Assembly (NCBI GenBank): GCA_947627665.1
Contig: CANQWX010000009.1
Location: 1-64,000 of the forward strand
From: an uncultured Clostridia bacterium
GTDB lineage: Bacteria > Bacillota > Clostridia > Christensenellales > Borkfalkiaceae
Direction: 5' to 3'
DNA: 64,000 bases
Position 1 is the stretch's first letter. Every line of letters starts with the position of its first letter. The notes below the pieces were generated by a model. The model saw nothing but the letters and a program-made list of their open reading frames with translations, was not told the DNA's origin and did not search any database. The position numbers and the translations under genes were made by a program. This document shows positions 57,057 through 64,000 of this stretch, in pieces.

Positions 57057-59528
57057 TTACTCCACGCTTTTCAGCGATTCCGTCATGCTGATCCGCGAAA
57101 TGGATAGCCCGAACACGAAGTTGATGAAGATCGCCGTGCCGAGCGCGACCGCCACCGACAGCGCATACGAGGCCGTCGTCAGATGATAGACGAACGCCAT
57201 GGTCGCCATCTCGTTGAGCTTCATCACGAGGTACATGAGCGGATAGCCGAGCAACGCCCCGCATGCCGTGCCGATGACCGTGAGGAGCATGATCTCCACG
57301 ATGAGCGCAAAGCTCACCTGGAAATGGGTGAAGCCCAGCACTTTCAAAGTCGCCATGTCCCGCGTGCGCTCCTTGACGTTGAGCAGGGACAGATTGTACA
57401 GCACCACGACGGACAGCAGAATGGCGAACACCATGAGGGTGTACTTCATCGCGTTGGTCGAGGAGATCAGGTTCTCGATCTCCGTGCGGCGGTCCCCCAT
57501 CGTCTTGGCGGTGCCCACGCCGTTCACCTCGTTGAGGGCGTCGCGTACTTCGTCGGGACGGTCGGTCTTGACCCACACGTTCTCCTGGTAGTAGCAGTCG
57601 TCGGAGAAACGGTTCTCCGTCGTGAAAAATCCGTTCCAGGTGGAAGTTTCCACGATGTTTTCCACGGTATAGTCCGCCGTGCAGGAGCCGAGCGTGAAGG
57701 AGAGCGGTTCCCCCTGCCCGATCTTGAGTACGTCGGAGGTGATGCGGGAGAGGGTACTGCCTCCCTCCGTGATCGACGACATCGCCGAATGGGGCTGCAA
57801 CACATACACGGTGATGTCCTTGCTCTGCGTCCCCGTGTGCGCGGTGGCGACATAGGTGCGCACCCGTTCGTAAGTCTGGATCTCTCCCCTCTCCTTCATC
57901 GCGTCGAGCGCCGCGAAGAAGCCCTCCTCCTCGGAGGCGGCAAAGGGGCTTGACACGTCGTAATAGCAGAGGACGCCGTAGTCGTTCTCCACCGAATTGG
58001 TCATCGTATCGCCGATGCCGAAGCTCGTCACGAGCAGCGCGGCGCAGCCCATCACCCCGATGACCGTCATGAGCGATCTGCCCCAATTGATGCGGATATT
58101 GCGGAGCGCCATGCGGCAGGAGAGGAGAAGATGCCGCGATTCCTTGCTTCTGCCCGTCCCCCGCTTCACCTTGGGCGTATAGCGGATCTGCTTGGGGCGC
58201 ATGCACTCGGCGGGGTTCTCCTTCATGACCGAGCGCGCCGCCCACACGCCGATGAGGAGGGCAAGCAGGCAGACGACTGCGGTCATGCCGAAGGTCCACG
58301 GCAAACTGTACACGGTGCCCACGATCTTGGGCATGGAAAAGATCAGCCCGTATTTCACCGTCATGACGGCAGGCACGATCAGGGGACCGATGACCGCCCC
58401 GAGAACGCAGCCGAAGAAGGTGACGGCGGCGCTCATAAAGGCATAGTGGAACACGATCCTGCCGTCCGTCATGCCGAGCGCCTTGAAGGTGCCGATGTTG
58501 ATCCGCTCCCGCAGTACGAGGCGGCTGATGCTCGTCATGATGACGAGGATAGACACGAGAAAGAAGATCACGGGGAAGATGTAGAGCATGTTCTTGCTCT
58601 GTTCCACCTCGTTATCGAGAATGACGACCGATTCCATCGTATCGCGGTCATAGACGAAGAGCAGGTTGCTCTCCTCTTTTGCCGCAAAGTGCGCGCGGAT
58701 CTGCTCTTTCGCCGCCGCAAAGTCCTCATTGAGGATCAAGGCCTGGTTGCGGCAGCCCTCCAGCGTTTCGGCGACCCGTTCTTTGATCTTATTTTCGGGG
58801 AAAATGCTCGCAAACAGCCCGTTCTCCATGGGAAGGCGCGCCGCGATCTCCCGCGTGACCGCCTCCGCCACGGCGTCGCCCGTCAGAAAGACGGGGGAAT
58901 TGGAGTAGATGTTCACGCCCTCCACCGAGTGCATCAGCCCCGTCACTTCAAACGTGTAGGCATAGGGGATCTCGATTTGGAAGTCTTTGAGTTCGGGGAC
59001 GAGGGTCCCGTAGCGTTCCCCGTAGGCGGCAAACCGTTGGGAAACTTGCTCGCTCAACGCTTCGGCATACTCGCGGAACGCCGTAAACTCCACCGTGATC
59101 TTGTCCCCGACTGAATATCCGTTGAGGCCTGCGATCGTCTTGTCGATGAGCACGCCCCGCTGCCCTTCCACGATGTAGGGGCGGTTGATCTCGCCGTCCG
59201 AAACGAAGATCTTGGCGATGTTGTGCGCGCTACTGCCCGCCACGGTGAATTCGCCGTCCGAATAGGTGCGGTATTCGAGCTTCTCCGCGTCCAAACCTTT
59301 GAGATATTCCCCGTCCCCCTCGTCGAAGAGATCCACCTGCACGATGAGGTCTGCAAGGTTGGACTCTTCGAGATAGCGCTCCGAGCGCAGGCGCAACGTC
59401 TGCGTATTCGAGATAAATCCCAAAAACAGGGTGACGGCGAGCGCGGTGATCATGAACATGGAAAGGTATTGGAACCAGTTCCGGAACAGCTCGCGCACCA
59501 TGAGTTTGAGCATGAGCCTGTTTACCAC
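57057..59528 (-). CDS. ABC exporter permease, two-FtsX-domain (MacB-like) type
   Basis: 823 residues. A first helix at about 17-38 anchors a large outside domain (about 40-315). A first FtsX block (about 315-440: VIFFLVSILVIMTSISRLVLRE and LGMTDGRIVFHYAFMSA) is followed by a basic linker (KQIRYTPKVKRG), a second anchor helix near 490-515, a second outside domain, and a last FtsX block (about 700-823: LSVVVLYNLSLLNVKERTRD; LGFTHFQVSFALIVEIMLLT). Such pairs export lipids, lipoproteins or antimicrobial peptides. The start is read as GTG 59528, overlapping the ATPase stop by 7 bp; ATG 59513 is an alternative. Confidence 0.92.
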   Translation of the reverse strand: MVNRLMLKLMVRELFRNWFQYLSMFMITALAVTLFLGFISNTQTLRLRSERYLEESNLADLIVQVDLFDEGDGEYLKGLDAEKLEYRTYSDGEFTVAGSSAHNIAKIFVSDGEINRPYIVEGQRGVLIDKTIAGLNGYSVGDKITVEFTAFREYAEALSEQVSQRFAAYGERYGTLVPELKDFQIEIPYAYTFEVTGLMHSVEGVNIYSNSPVFLTGDAVAEAVTREIAARLPMENGLFASIFPENKIKERVAETLEGCRNQALILNEDFAAAKEQIRAHFAAKEESNLLFVYDRDTMESVVILDNEVEQSKNMLYIFPVIFFLVSILVIMTSISRLVLRERINIGTFKALGMTDGRIVFHYAFMSAAVTFFGCVLGAVIGPLIVPAVMTVKYGLIFSMPKIVGTVYSLPWTFGMTAVVCLLALLIGVWAARSVMKENPAECMRPKQIRYTPKVKRGTGRSKESRHLLLSCRMALRNIRINWGRSLMTVIGVMGCAALLVTSFGIGDTMTNSVENDYGVLCYYDVSSPFAASEEEGFFAALDAMKERGEIQTYERVRTYVATAHTGTQSKDITVYVLQPHSAMSSITEGGSTLSRITSDVLKIGQGEPLSFTLGSCTADYTVENIVETSTWNGFFTTENRFSDDCYYQENVWVKTDRPDEVRDALNEVNGVGTAKTMGDRRTEIENLISSTNAMKYTLMVFAILLSVVVLYNLSLLNVKERTRDMATLKVLGFTHFQVSFALIVEIMLLTVIGTACGALLGYPLMYLVMKLNEMATMAFVYHLTTASYALSVAVALGTAIFINFVFGLSISRISMTESLKSVE

Positions 59529-60217
59529 TCCAATTCACCTGCCTCGACGGGATGTTCGTTCACGGTATCGGACACCACTTTCCCGTCCGAAAGGGTGATC
59601 ACGCGGTCTGCGATCCCCGCGAGCTTTGCGTTGTGGGTGACGACGACGACCGTGGTACCGTACTCCTTTTTTAATTCTCTCAGGAGCGCGGCGATCTTGC
59701 GCCCCGTCTTGGAATCGAGGGCGCCCGTCGGCTCGTCGCAGAGGAGCAGGGGGGGCTTTTTGACGATGGCGCGCGCGATGGCGACCCGCTGCTGTTCGCC
59801 GCCCGAGAGCTGCGAGGGAAAATTGTTCCCCCGCTCGAGAAGCCCCACCTTTTCGAGGGCGGCGCTTTCCTCCATGCTCCCCGCACAGCGGGCGATGGCG
59901 ACGTTCTCCCGCGCCGTCAGATTGGGCATGAGATTATAGAACTGGAACACGAAGCCGATCTCGCGGCGGCGGTAGGAAACGAGCTGTTTGGAGGAATATC
60001 CCACGATCTCGTTGCCGAACACGAGCGCGCTGCCGCTGTCGGCGCGGTCCATGCCCCCCAAGATGTTGAGGAGAGTGCTCTTTCCCGAGCCGCTCGGCCC
60101 CAAAATGACGGTCAATTCGCCCGCCTGCACTTCAAAAGAAACGCCGTCGAGCGCCTTTACCGTGCGCTGTCCGCTTCCGTAAGTTTTTCTCAGATCGGTG
60201 ATCTTCAAGCCTTCCAT
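59522..60217 (-). CDS. ABC exporter ATP-binding protein, LolD/MacB type
   Basis: 231 residues from ATG 60217, with GGGAG upstream; ATGs at 60223 and 60232 are alternatives. Walker A GPSGSGKST near 39-47, Q-loop in FVFQFYNLMPNLTA, signature LSGGEQQR, Walker B LLLCDEPTGALDS and the His switch THNAKLA are intact. It energises the FtsX-type permease encoded immediately downstream. The GALDS form after Walker B is typical of this exporter class. Confidence 0.94.
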   Translation of the reverse strand: MEGLKITDLRKTYGSGQRTVKALDGVSFEVQAGELTVILGPSGSGKSTLLNILGGMDRADSGSALVFGNEIVGYSSKQLVSYRRREIGFVFQFYNLMPNLTARENVAIARCAGSMEESAALEKVGLLERGNNFPSQLSGGEQQRVAIARAIVKKPPLLLCDEPTGALDSKTGRKIAALLRELKKEYGTTVVVVTHNAKLAGIADRVITLSDGKVVSDTVNEHPVEAGELEW

Positions 60218-60262
60218 GCCCATCTCCCGCATGCGGTCCGCCGCGCGGTCCCGCGTACTTCC

Positions 60263-60292
60263 ATTATAGCACGCACGCCGCGGGATTGACAA
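60263..60292 (-). promoter_or_regulatory. Promoter of ABC exporter operon
   Basis: Minus strand TTGTCA (60292-60287), 18-bp spacer, TATAAT (60268-60263). Confidence 0.75.
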
Positions 60293-60347
60293 GTCCCCGC
60301 GATCATGCTTTTGTATGACGATTGTAAAGATTTTGTGAAAATGTCCC

Positions 60348-60372
60348 GAAAAAAGCTCCCGCGCGGGGAGCT
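60348..60372 (-). terminator. Intrinsic terminator of dnaK-dnaJ operon
   Basis: On the minus strand AGCTCCCC-type arm (60372-60366) pairs with GGGAGCT (60360-60354), followed by six T (60354-60349). It begins 4 bp after the dnaJ stop. Confidence 0.9.
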
Positions 60373-60376
60373 GTTC

Positions 60377-61513
60377 TCAATAGGGATCCTTTCCGTAGAG
60401 CGCGGAAACGTTGTCGGCGAACCGCTTCGACTTGTCGAACTGTTTGAGGTCGCACGCCGCGTCCCCGAGCCGCTTTTTCTGCTCCCGCGTCAGCCGCGTG
60501 GGGATCTCCACAAACACTTTGAGGTAGAGATTTCCCGTACCCGTCTGCGTTTTTAAGCCCTTTCCGCGCACCGTAAAGACCGTTCCGCTCTGCGTGCCCT
60601 CGGGAATGGCGTATTCAAACGTATCGTCGATGTCGGGCACCTTTACCGTGCCGCCGAGCGCCGCCACGGTGAAGGGAATGGGCAGATCGAGGTAGAGATC
60701 GTTCTTTTCGCGGCGGAAGAGCTTGTGCGGCTCCACGCGGAACACGACGATGAGGTCGCCCGCCGCCGCGCCGCCCTCGCCCGCCTGCCCGAACCCGCGC
60801 TTGCGGATGTAGGAATTGGTGTCCACGCCCGCGGGGATGTTGAGGGAAACGGTCGTTTCCTTGCGCAGATACCCCTTCCCCTTGCAATCGGGGCATTTGT
60901 CGGTGACGATCTTCCCCGTGCCGCCGCAATCGGGGCAGACGCCCACGCGCACCGTTCTGCCGAACAGGGTGTCCTGCGAAAAGCGCACCTGTCCCCTGCC
61001 GCCGCACTTTGCGCAGGTCTTATAGGCGGTACCGCCCCTTGCGCCCGTGCCGCGGCACGCCGCGCAGGGTTCGTTGCGCATGTAGGTGAACTCCTTGACG
61101 CAGCCCTTGGCGGCGTCCATGAAGGAGAGCCTCATCTCGGCGCGGATGTCGTCGCCCGTGTCGTCGCGGTGCGCCGTTCCCCCGCCGCCGAAGCCGAACA
61201 TGGAGCTGAAAAATTCGCCGAGGTCCCCCATGCCGCCGAAGTCGGCGCTGAAGCCGCCCATGCCGCCCATGCCGCCCATTCCCCCCATGCCGGGGTGTTC
61301 CAGCTCATAGTCGTAGGCGGCGCGCTTCTGCTTGTCGGAGAGCGTTTCGTTCGCCTCGTTGATCTCCTTGAACTTCTCCGCCGCGGCCGCGTCGCCGGGA
61401 TGGAGGTCGGGGTGATACTGCTTGGCGAGCTTGCGGTAAGCCGCTTTGATCTCGTCCTCGCTCGCGTCCTTTTTCACGCCGAGGATGTCGTAATAATTCT
61501 TCTTCTCTGCCAT
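60377..61513 (-). CDS. dnaJ: Chaperone DnaJ
   Basis: 378 residues, standard type-I DnaJ. J-domain 1-70 with the HPD loop (YHPDLHPGD near 33-41); Gly/Met-rich linker ([13 protein letters not shown]); four zinc-centre repeats [24 protein letters not shown] and CPDCKGKG between about 150 and 215; then the C-terminal client-binding domains. It stimulates the ATPase of DnaK and delivers unfolded clients. It lies 93 bp after dnaK with a hairpin in between. Confidence 0.97.
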   Translation of the reverse strand: MAEKKNYYDILGVKKDASEDEIKAAYRKLAKQYHPDLHPGDAAAAEKFKEINEANETLSDKQKRAAYDYELEHPGMGGMGGMGGMGGFSADFGGMGDLGEFFSSMFGFGGGGTAHRDDTGDDIRAEMRLSFMDAAKGCVKEFTYMRNEPCAACRGTGARGGTAYKTCAKCGGRGQVRFSQDTLFGRTVRVGVCPDCGGTGKIVTDKCPDCKGKGYLRKETTVSLNIPAGVDTNSYIRKRGFGQAGEGGAAAGDLIVVFRVEPHKLFRREKNDLYLDLPIPFTVAALGGTVKVPDIDDTFEYAIPEGTQSGTVFTVRGKGLKTQTGTGNLYLKVFVEIPTRLTREQKKRLGDAACDLKQFDKSKRFADNVSALYGKDPY

Positions 61514-61518
61514 AAAAC

Positions 61519-61560
61519 AAAAAATTGCCTCGCCCGCCCGCGCGTTATGCGCGGGCGGGC
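61519..61560 (-). terminator. Attenuator-like hairpin between dnaK and dnaJ
   Basis: On the minus strand GCCCGCCCGCGC (61560-61549) pairs perfectly with GCGCGGGCGGGC (61543-61532), followed after 7 nt by TTTTTTG (61524-61518). It can act as a partial terminator, or as an mRNA-stabilising stem, lowering DnaJ relative to DnaK. Confidence 0.75.
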
Positions 61561-61606
61561 GGAGTTTCTCCGATCAAAACCGGTCCTATGCCGTTATGCG
61601 CGGCAG

Positions 61607-63409
61607 TTACTGGTGGAATTCTTCGTCGCCGCCGTCGGGGCCTTGTGCGCCGCCCTGCGCGCCGCCCTGCGCGCCCGCCTGCTGGTAGAGCTTTGCGAAG
61701 ATGGGCTGCACCTTGTTCGAAAGTTCTTCGAAGGCGGACTTGTACTGCTCCTCGTCATCCGAATCGAGCGCCTTCTTCGCCTCTTCCGCAGCGGAGGTGA
61801 GCGCCGTCTTGTCCTCTTCGGAGAGCTTGTCGCCGCTGTCTTTCACCGCCTGTTCCACGGAGAAGATCAGCCCGTCGAGCTTGTTGTGCTCCTCCACCTT
61901 TTGCTTGCGCTTCTTGTCCTCCTCGGCGTAGCGCTCCGCGTCCTTGACCGCCTTGTCGATCTCCTCTTCGGAGAGGTTGGTGGAGGAAGTGATGGTGATG
62001 TCCGTGCTCTTGCCCGTGCCGAGGTCCTTCGCCTCGACATGCACGATGCCGTTGGCGTCCACGTCGAAGGTGACTTCGATCTGCGGAATGCCGCGGGGCG
62101 CGGGCGCGATACCCGTCAGGGTGAATTTGCCCATCGTCTTGTTGTCGCGGCAGAATTCGCGCTCGCCCTGCAAAACGTGGATCTCCACCGTCGTCTGGTT
62201 GTCCGCCGCCGTGGAGAACACCTGGCTCTTGTGGGTGGGAATGGTGGTATTTCTGTCGATGAGGCGGGTGAACACGCCGCCGAGCGTTTCGATGCCGAGG
62301 GAGAGAGGCATGACGTCGAGAAGGAGCACGTCCTTGACTTCGCCCGAGAGCACGCCGCCCTGGATGGCCGCGCCGACCGCCACGCATTCGTCGGGGTTGA
62401 TGCCCTTGAAAGGCTCCTTGCCCGTGATCTGCTTGACTTTCTCGACGACGGCGGGCACACGGGTGGAGCCGCCCACGAGAATGACCTTGGAGATGTCGTT
62501 ATAGGAAAGTCCCGCGTCCTTCATGGCAAGGCGCATGGGTTCGGCCGTCTTTTCCACGAGGTCGGAGATGAGCGCCTCGAATTTCTGGCGGGTGATCTCG
62601 AGTTCGAGATGGGCGGGACCTGCGTCCGTCATGGAGATGAAGGGAAGGGAAACGGAGGTGCTCGTCATGCCCGAAAGCTCGATCTTCGCCTTCTCCGCCG
62701 CCTCTTTGAGGCGCTGCATCGCCATCTTGTCCTTGGAAAGGTCCACGCCGTGGCTCTTCTTGAATTCCTCCACCATGTAGTCCATGAGGCGCTTATCGAA
62801 GTCGTCGCCGCCGAGCATGTTGTTGCCGTTCGTCGCGAGCACTTCGAACACGCCGTCCGAAATTTCGAGAATGGACACATCGAAGGTGCCGCCGCCGAGG
62901 TCGTAGATCATGACCTTGCTGCTCTCCTTGTCCTTGTCAAGCCCGTAGGAAAGGGCCGCCGCCGTGGGTTCGTTGATGATGCGGAGCACGTTGAGGCCCG
63001 CGATCTTGCCCGCGTCCTTTGTGGCCTGCCGCTGGGCGTCGGTGAAGTAGGCGGGGCAGGTGATGACGGCGTCCGTCACCTTGCTGCCGAGATACGCCTC
63101 CGCGTCCGCCTTGAGCTTGCTTAAGATCATCGCCGAGATCTCCTGCGGCGAATAGGACTTGTCGTCGATCTTTACTTTATAATCCGACCCCATTTTCCGT
63201 TTGATGGAGCTGACCGTCTTGTCGGGGTTGGCGACCGCCTGGCGCTTCGCCACCTGCCCGACGACACGGGAGCCGTCCTTCTGGAATGCGACCACGGAAG
63301 GGGTCGTTCTGCTGCCCTCCGCATTTGCGATGACCACAGGCTCCCCGCCCTCCATCACCGCCACGCAGGAGTTTGTCGTTCCCAAATCAATACCGATCGT
63401 TTTAGACAT
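61607..63409 (-). CDS. dnaK: Chaperone DnaK (Hsp70)
   Basis: 600 residues. Hsp70 ATPase domain 1-360 with [18 protein letters not shown] at 5-22, [20 protein letters not shown] and [14 protein letters not shown]; linker [13 protein letters not shown]; substrate-binding domain and helical lid; and a Gly/Gln-rich tail ([12 protein letters not shown]) ending in acidic residues. Like other Gram-positive DnaK proteins it lacks the roughly 25-residue insert of the ATPase domain found in Gram-negatives. ATG 63409 has GAGAGGAAA upstream. Second or third gene of the heat-shock operon. Confidence 0.98.
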   Translation of the reverse strand: MSKTIGIDLGTTNSCVAVMEGGEPVVIANAEGSRTTPSVVAFQKDGSRVVGQVAKRQAVANPDKTVSSIKRKMGSDYKVKIDDKSYSPQEISAMILSKLKADAEAYLGSKVTDAVITCPAYFTDAQRQATKDAGKIAGLNVLRIINEPTAAALSYGLDKDKESSKVMIYDLGGGTFDVSILEISDGVFEVLATNGNNMLGGDDFDKRLMDYMVEEFKKSHGVDLSKDKMAMQRLKEAAEKAKIELSGMTSTSVSLPFISMTDAGPAHLELEITRQKFEALISDLVEKTAEPMRLAMKDAGLSYNDISKVILVGGSTRVPAVVEKVKQITGKEPFKGINPDECVAVGAAIQGGVLSGEVKDVLLLDVMPLSLGIETLGGVFTRLIDRNTTIPTHKSQVFSTAADNQTTVEIHVLQGEREFCRDNKTMGKFTLTGIAPAPRGIPQIEVTFDVDANGIVHVEAKDLGTGKSTDITITSSTNLSEEEIDKAVKDAERYAEEDKKRKQKVEEHNKLDGLIFSVEQAVKDSGDKLSEEDKTALTSAAEEAKKALDSDDEEQYKSAFEELSNKVQPIFAKLYQQAGAQGGAQGGAQGPDGGDEEFHQ

Positions 63410-63472
63410 GATATATTTCCTCTCTTATAATTGACAAAATTTTTTTCGGTCTTTCAAGCGCCGTCCGCCGCC

Positions 63473-64000
63473 TCATTTTACCACGACGACCTGCGCGTAG
63501 CGGAGCACCTTGCCGCTCTGTTTATAGCCCTTGCGGTAGACCTGCTTCACGGTGCCGCTCTGCTCTTGCCCGTCGGGTTCGACCGCCATGATCGCCTCGC
63601 ACTCGTCCGCGTCGAATTCCTTGCCCAAGGGGTCGATGACTTCGATCTGCTCCTCTTTGAGAAGATTTTCAAAGCTCGCCGTCACCATGGAGATGCCCTT
63701 TTTTGTGGCTTCGTCGCTGCACGCTTCCAGTGCCCGTTCGAGATTGTCCGCAATGGGAAAGAGCTTGCAGACGACGTCCGCGCGTCCCTCCTCGTAGCGC
63801 CGCGCGCTTTCCCGCGCCGTGCGCTTGCGGTAGTTTTCGTACTCCGCCGTCACCGAATACCATTTCCGCTTGAAGTCCTCCGCCTGCGCTCTCGCCTCCG
63901 CAAGTTCGTCGGGCTGCGGCGCAGGTTCGGGAGAAGCGGTCTTTTCCGCCTCTTCCGCGGGCGCTTCGGCGCGCGTTTCCTTTTCTGCGGGTCCTTCTTG
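63473..64000 (-). CDS. grpE: Nucleotide exchange factor GrpE (5' end outside window)
   Basis: The frame is open to the right edge. The 175 residues in the window contain an acidic, Pro/Ala/Glu-rich N-terminal part, the long dimerising helix (AEARAQAEDFKRKWYSVTAEYENYRKR region), the four-helix segment (VCKLFPIADNLERALEAC) and the C-terminal beta wing (VIDPLGKEFDADECEAI; KGYKQSGKVLRYAQVVV). It exchanges ADP for ATP on DnaK. An internal GTG at 63853 falls within the coiled coil and is not the start. It lies 63 bp upstream of dnaK; hrcA may lie further upstream. Confidence 0.95.
   Translation of the reverse strand, partial: QEGPAEKETRAEAPAEEAEKTASPEPAPQPDELAEARAQAEDFKRKWYSVTAEYENYRKRTARESARRYEEGRADVVCKLFPIADNLERALEACSDEATKKGISMVTASFENLLKEEQIEVIDPLGKEFDADECEAIMAVEPDGQEQSGTVKQVYRKGYKQSGKVLRYAQVVVVK

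Noticed and set aside
1-64000. tRNA, rRNA or prophage regions
   Set aside because: No cloverleaf, rRNA core sequence, integrase, phage structural gene or attachment-site pair was recognised on reading both strands.

Overview
The window is one contiguous, GC-rich (about 60%) bacterial chromosome segment, densely packed and mostly read on the minus strand. Clean TTGACA-17-TATAAT promoters, AGGAGG ribosome binding sites, lipobox lipoproteins, a class-II type galT, a grpE-dnaK-dnaJ operon and very large surface-anchored repeat proteins point to a Gram-positive Clostridia-type Firmicute, probably an uncultured gut or host-associated lineage. That placement is inferred from gene content only. I see no rRNA, tRNA, CRISPR array, transposase or prophage gene.

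Layout. 1-4.2 kb: minus-strand operon for a sugar ABC importer (two unknown membrane proteins, an MsmK/UgpC-type ATPase with a duplicated C-terminal domain, and a MalF-type permease running off the left edge). 4.3-12.3 kb: a minus-strand nucleoside operon deoC-deoD-deoB-cdd-5'-nucleotidase-pdp-tdk followed by a secreted endonuclease I; together they could turn extracellular DNA into nucleosides and deoxyribose phosphate. 12.4-15.9 kb (plus): a three-part DedA / PlsC / zinc-ribbon fusion and a YfcC-family carrier. 15.9-19.6 kb: galT-galK (minus), divergent from an AraC-type regulator. 19.6-22.9 kb: divergent ku and ligD, a complete bacterial NHEJ pair. 23-28.9 kb: a 1978-residue secreted lipoprotein. 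29-30.6 kb (plus): a VUT/YhhQ transporter with a structured leader, coupled to a short-chain dehydrogenase.

30.7-54.2 kb holds the most unusual content: eight minus-strand genes separated by 13 bp or less, or overlapping, behind one promoter at 54271-54300. In transcription order they encode a membrane protein, a tail-anchored small protein, a GH3-like domain fused through two membrane segments to a catalytically dead AAA+ domain, a membrane-anchored McrB-like AAA+ ATPase, a coiled-coil protein resembling McrC/DUF2357 partners, a second membrane-anchored McrB-like ATPase, a 3018-residue surface protein with three transglutaminase-like domains and ten DUF1542-like helical repeats, and a 1557-residue protein of about fifteen MBG/YDG modules. 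The two live ATPases share 592 bp with only two synonymous differences. I read this as an undescribed envelope system in which cytoplasmic AAA+ motors act on, or with, giant transglutaminase/adhesin-like surface proteins. The function is inference; the architecture is seen directly.

54.3-64 kb (minus): an Sfp-type phosphopantetheinyl transferase, a flavodoxin-fold reductase, a hemolysin-III family protein, a zinc-ribbon membrane protein, a MacB-like ABC exporter pair, and dnaJ-dnaK-grpE (grpE cut by the right edge).
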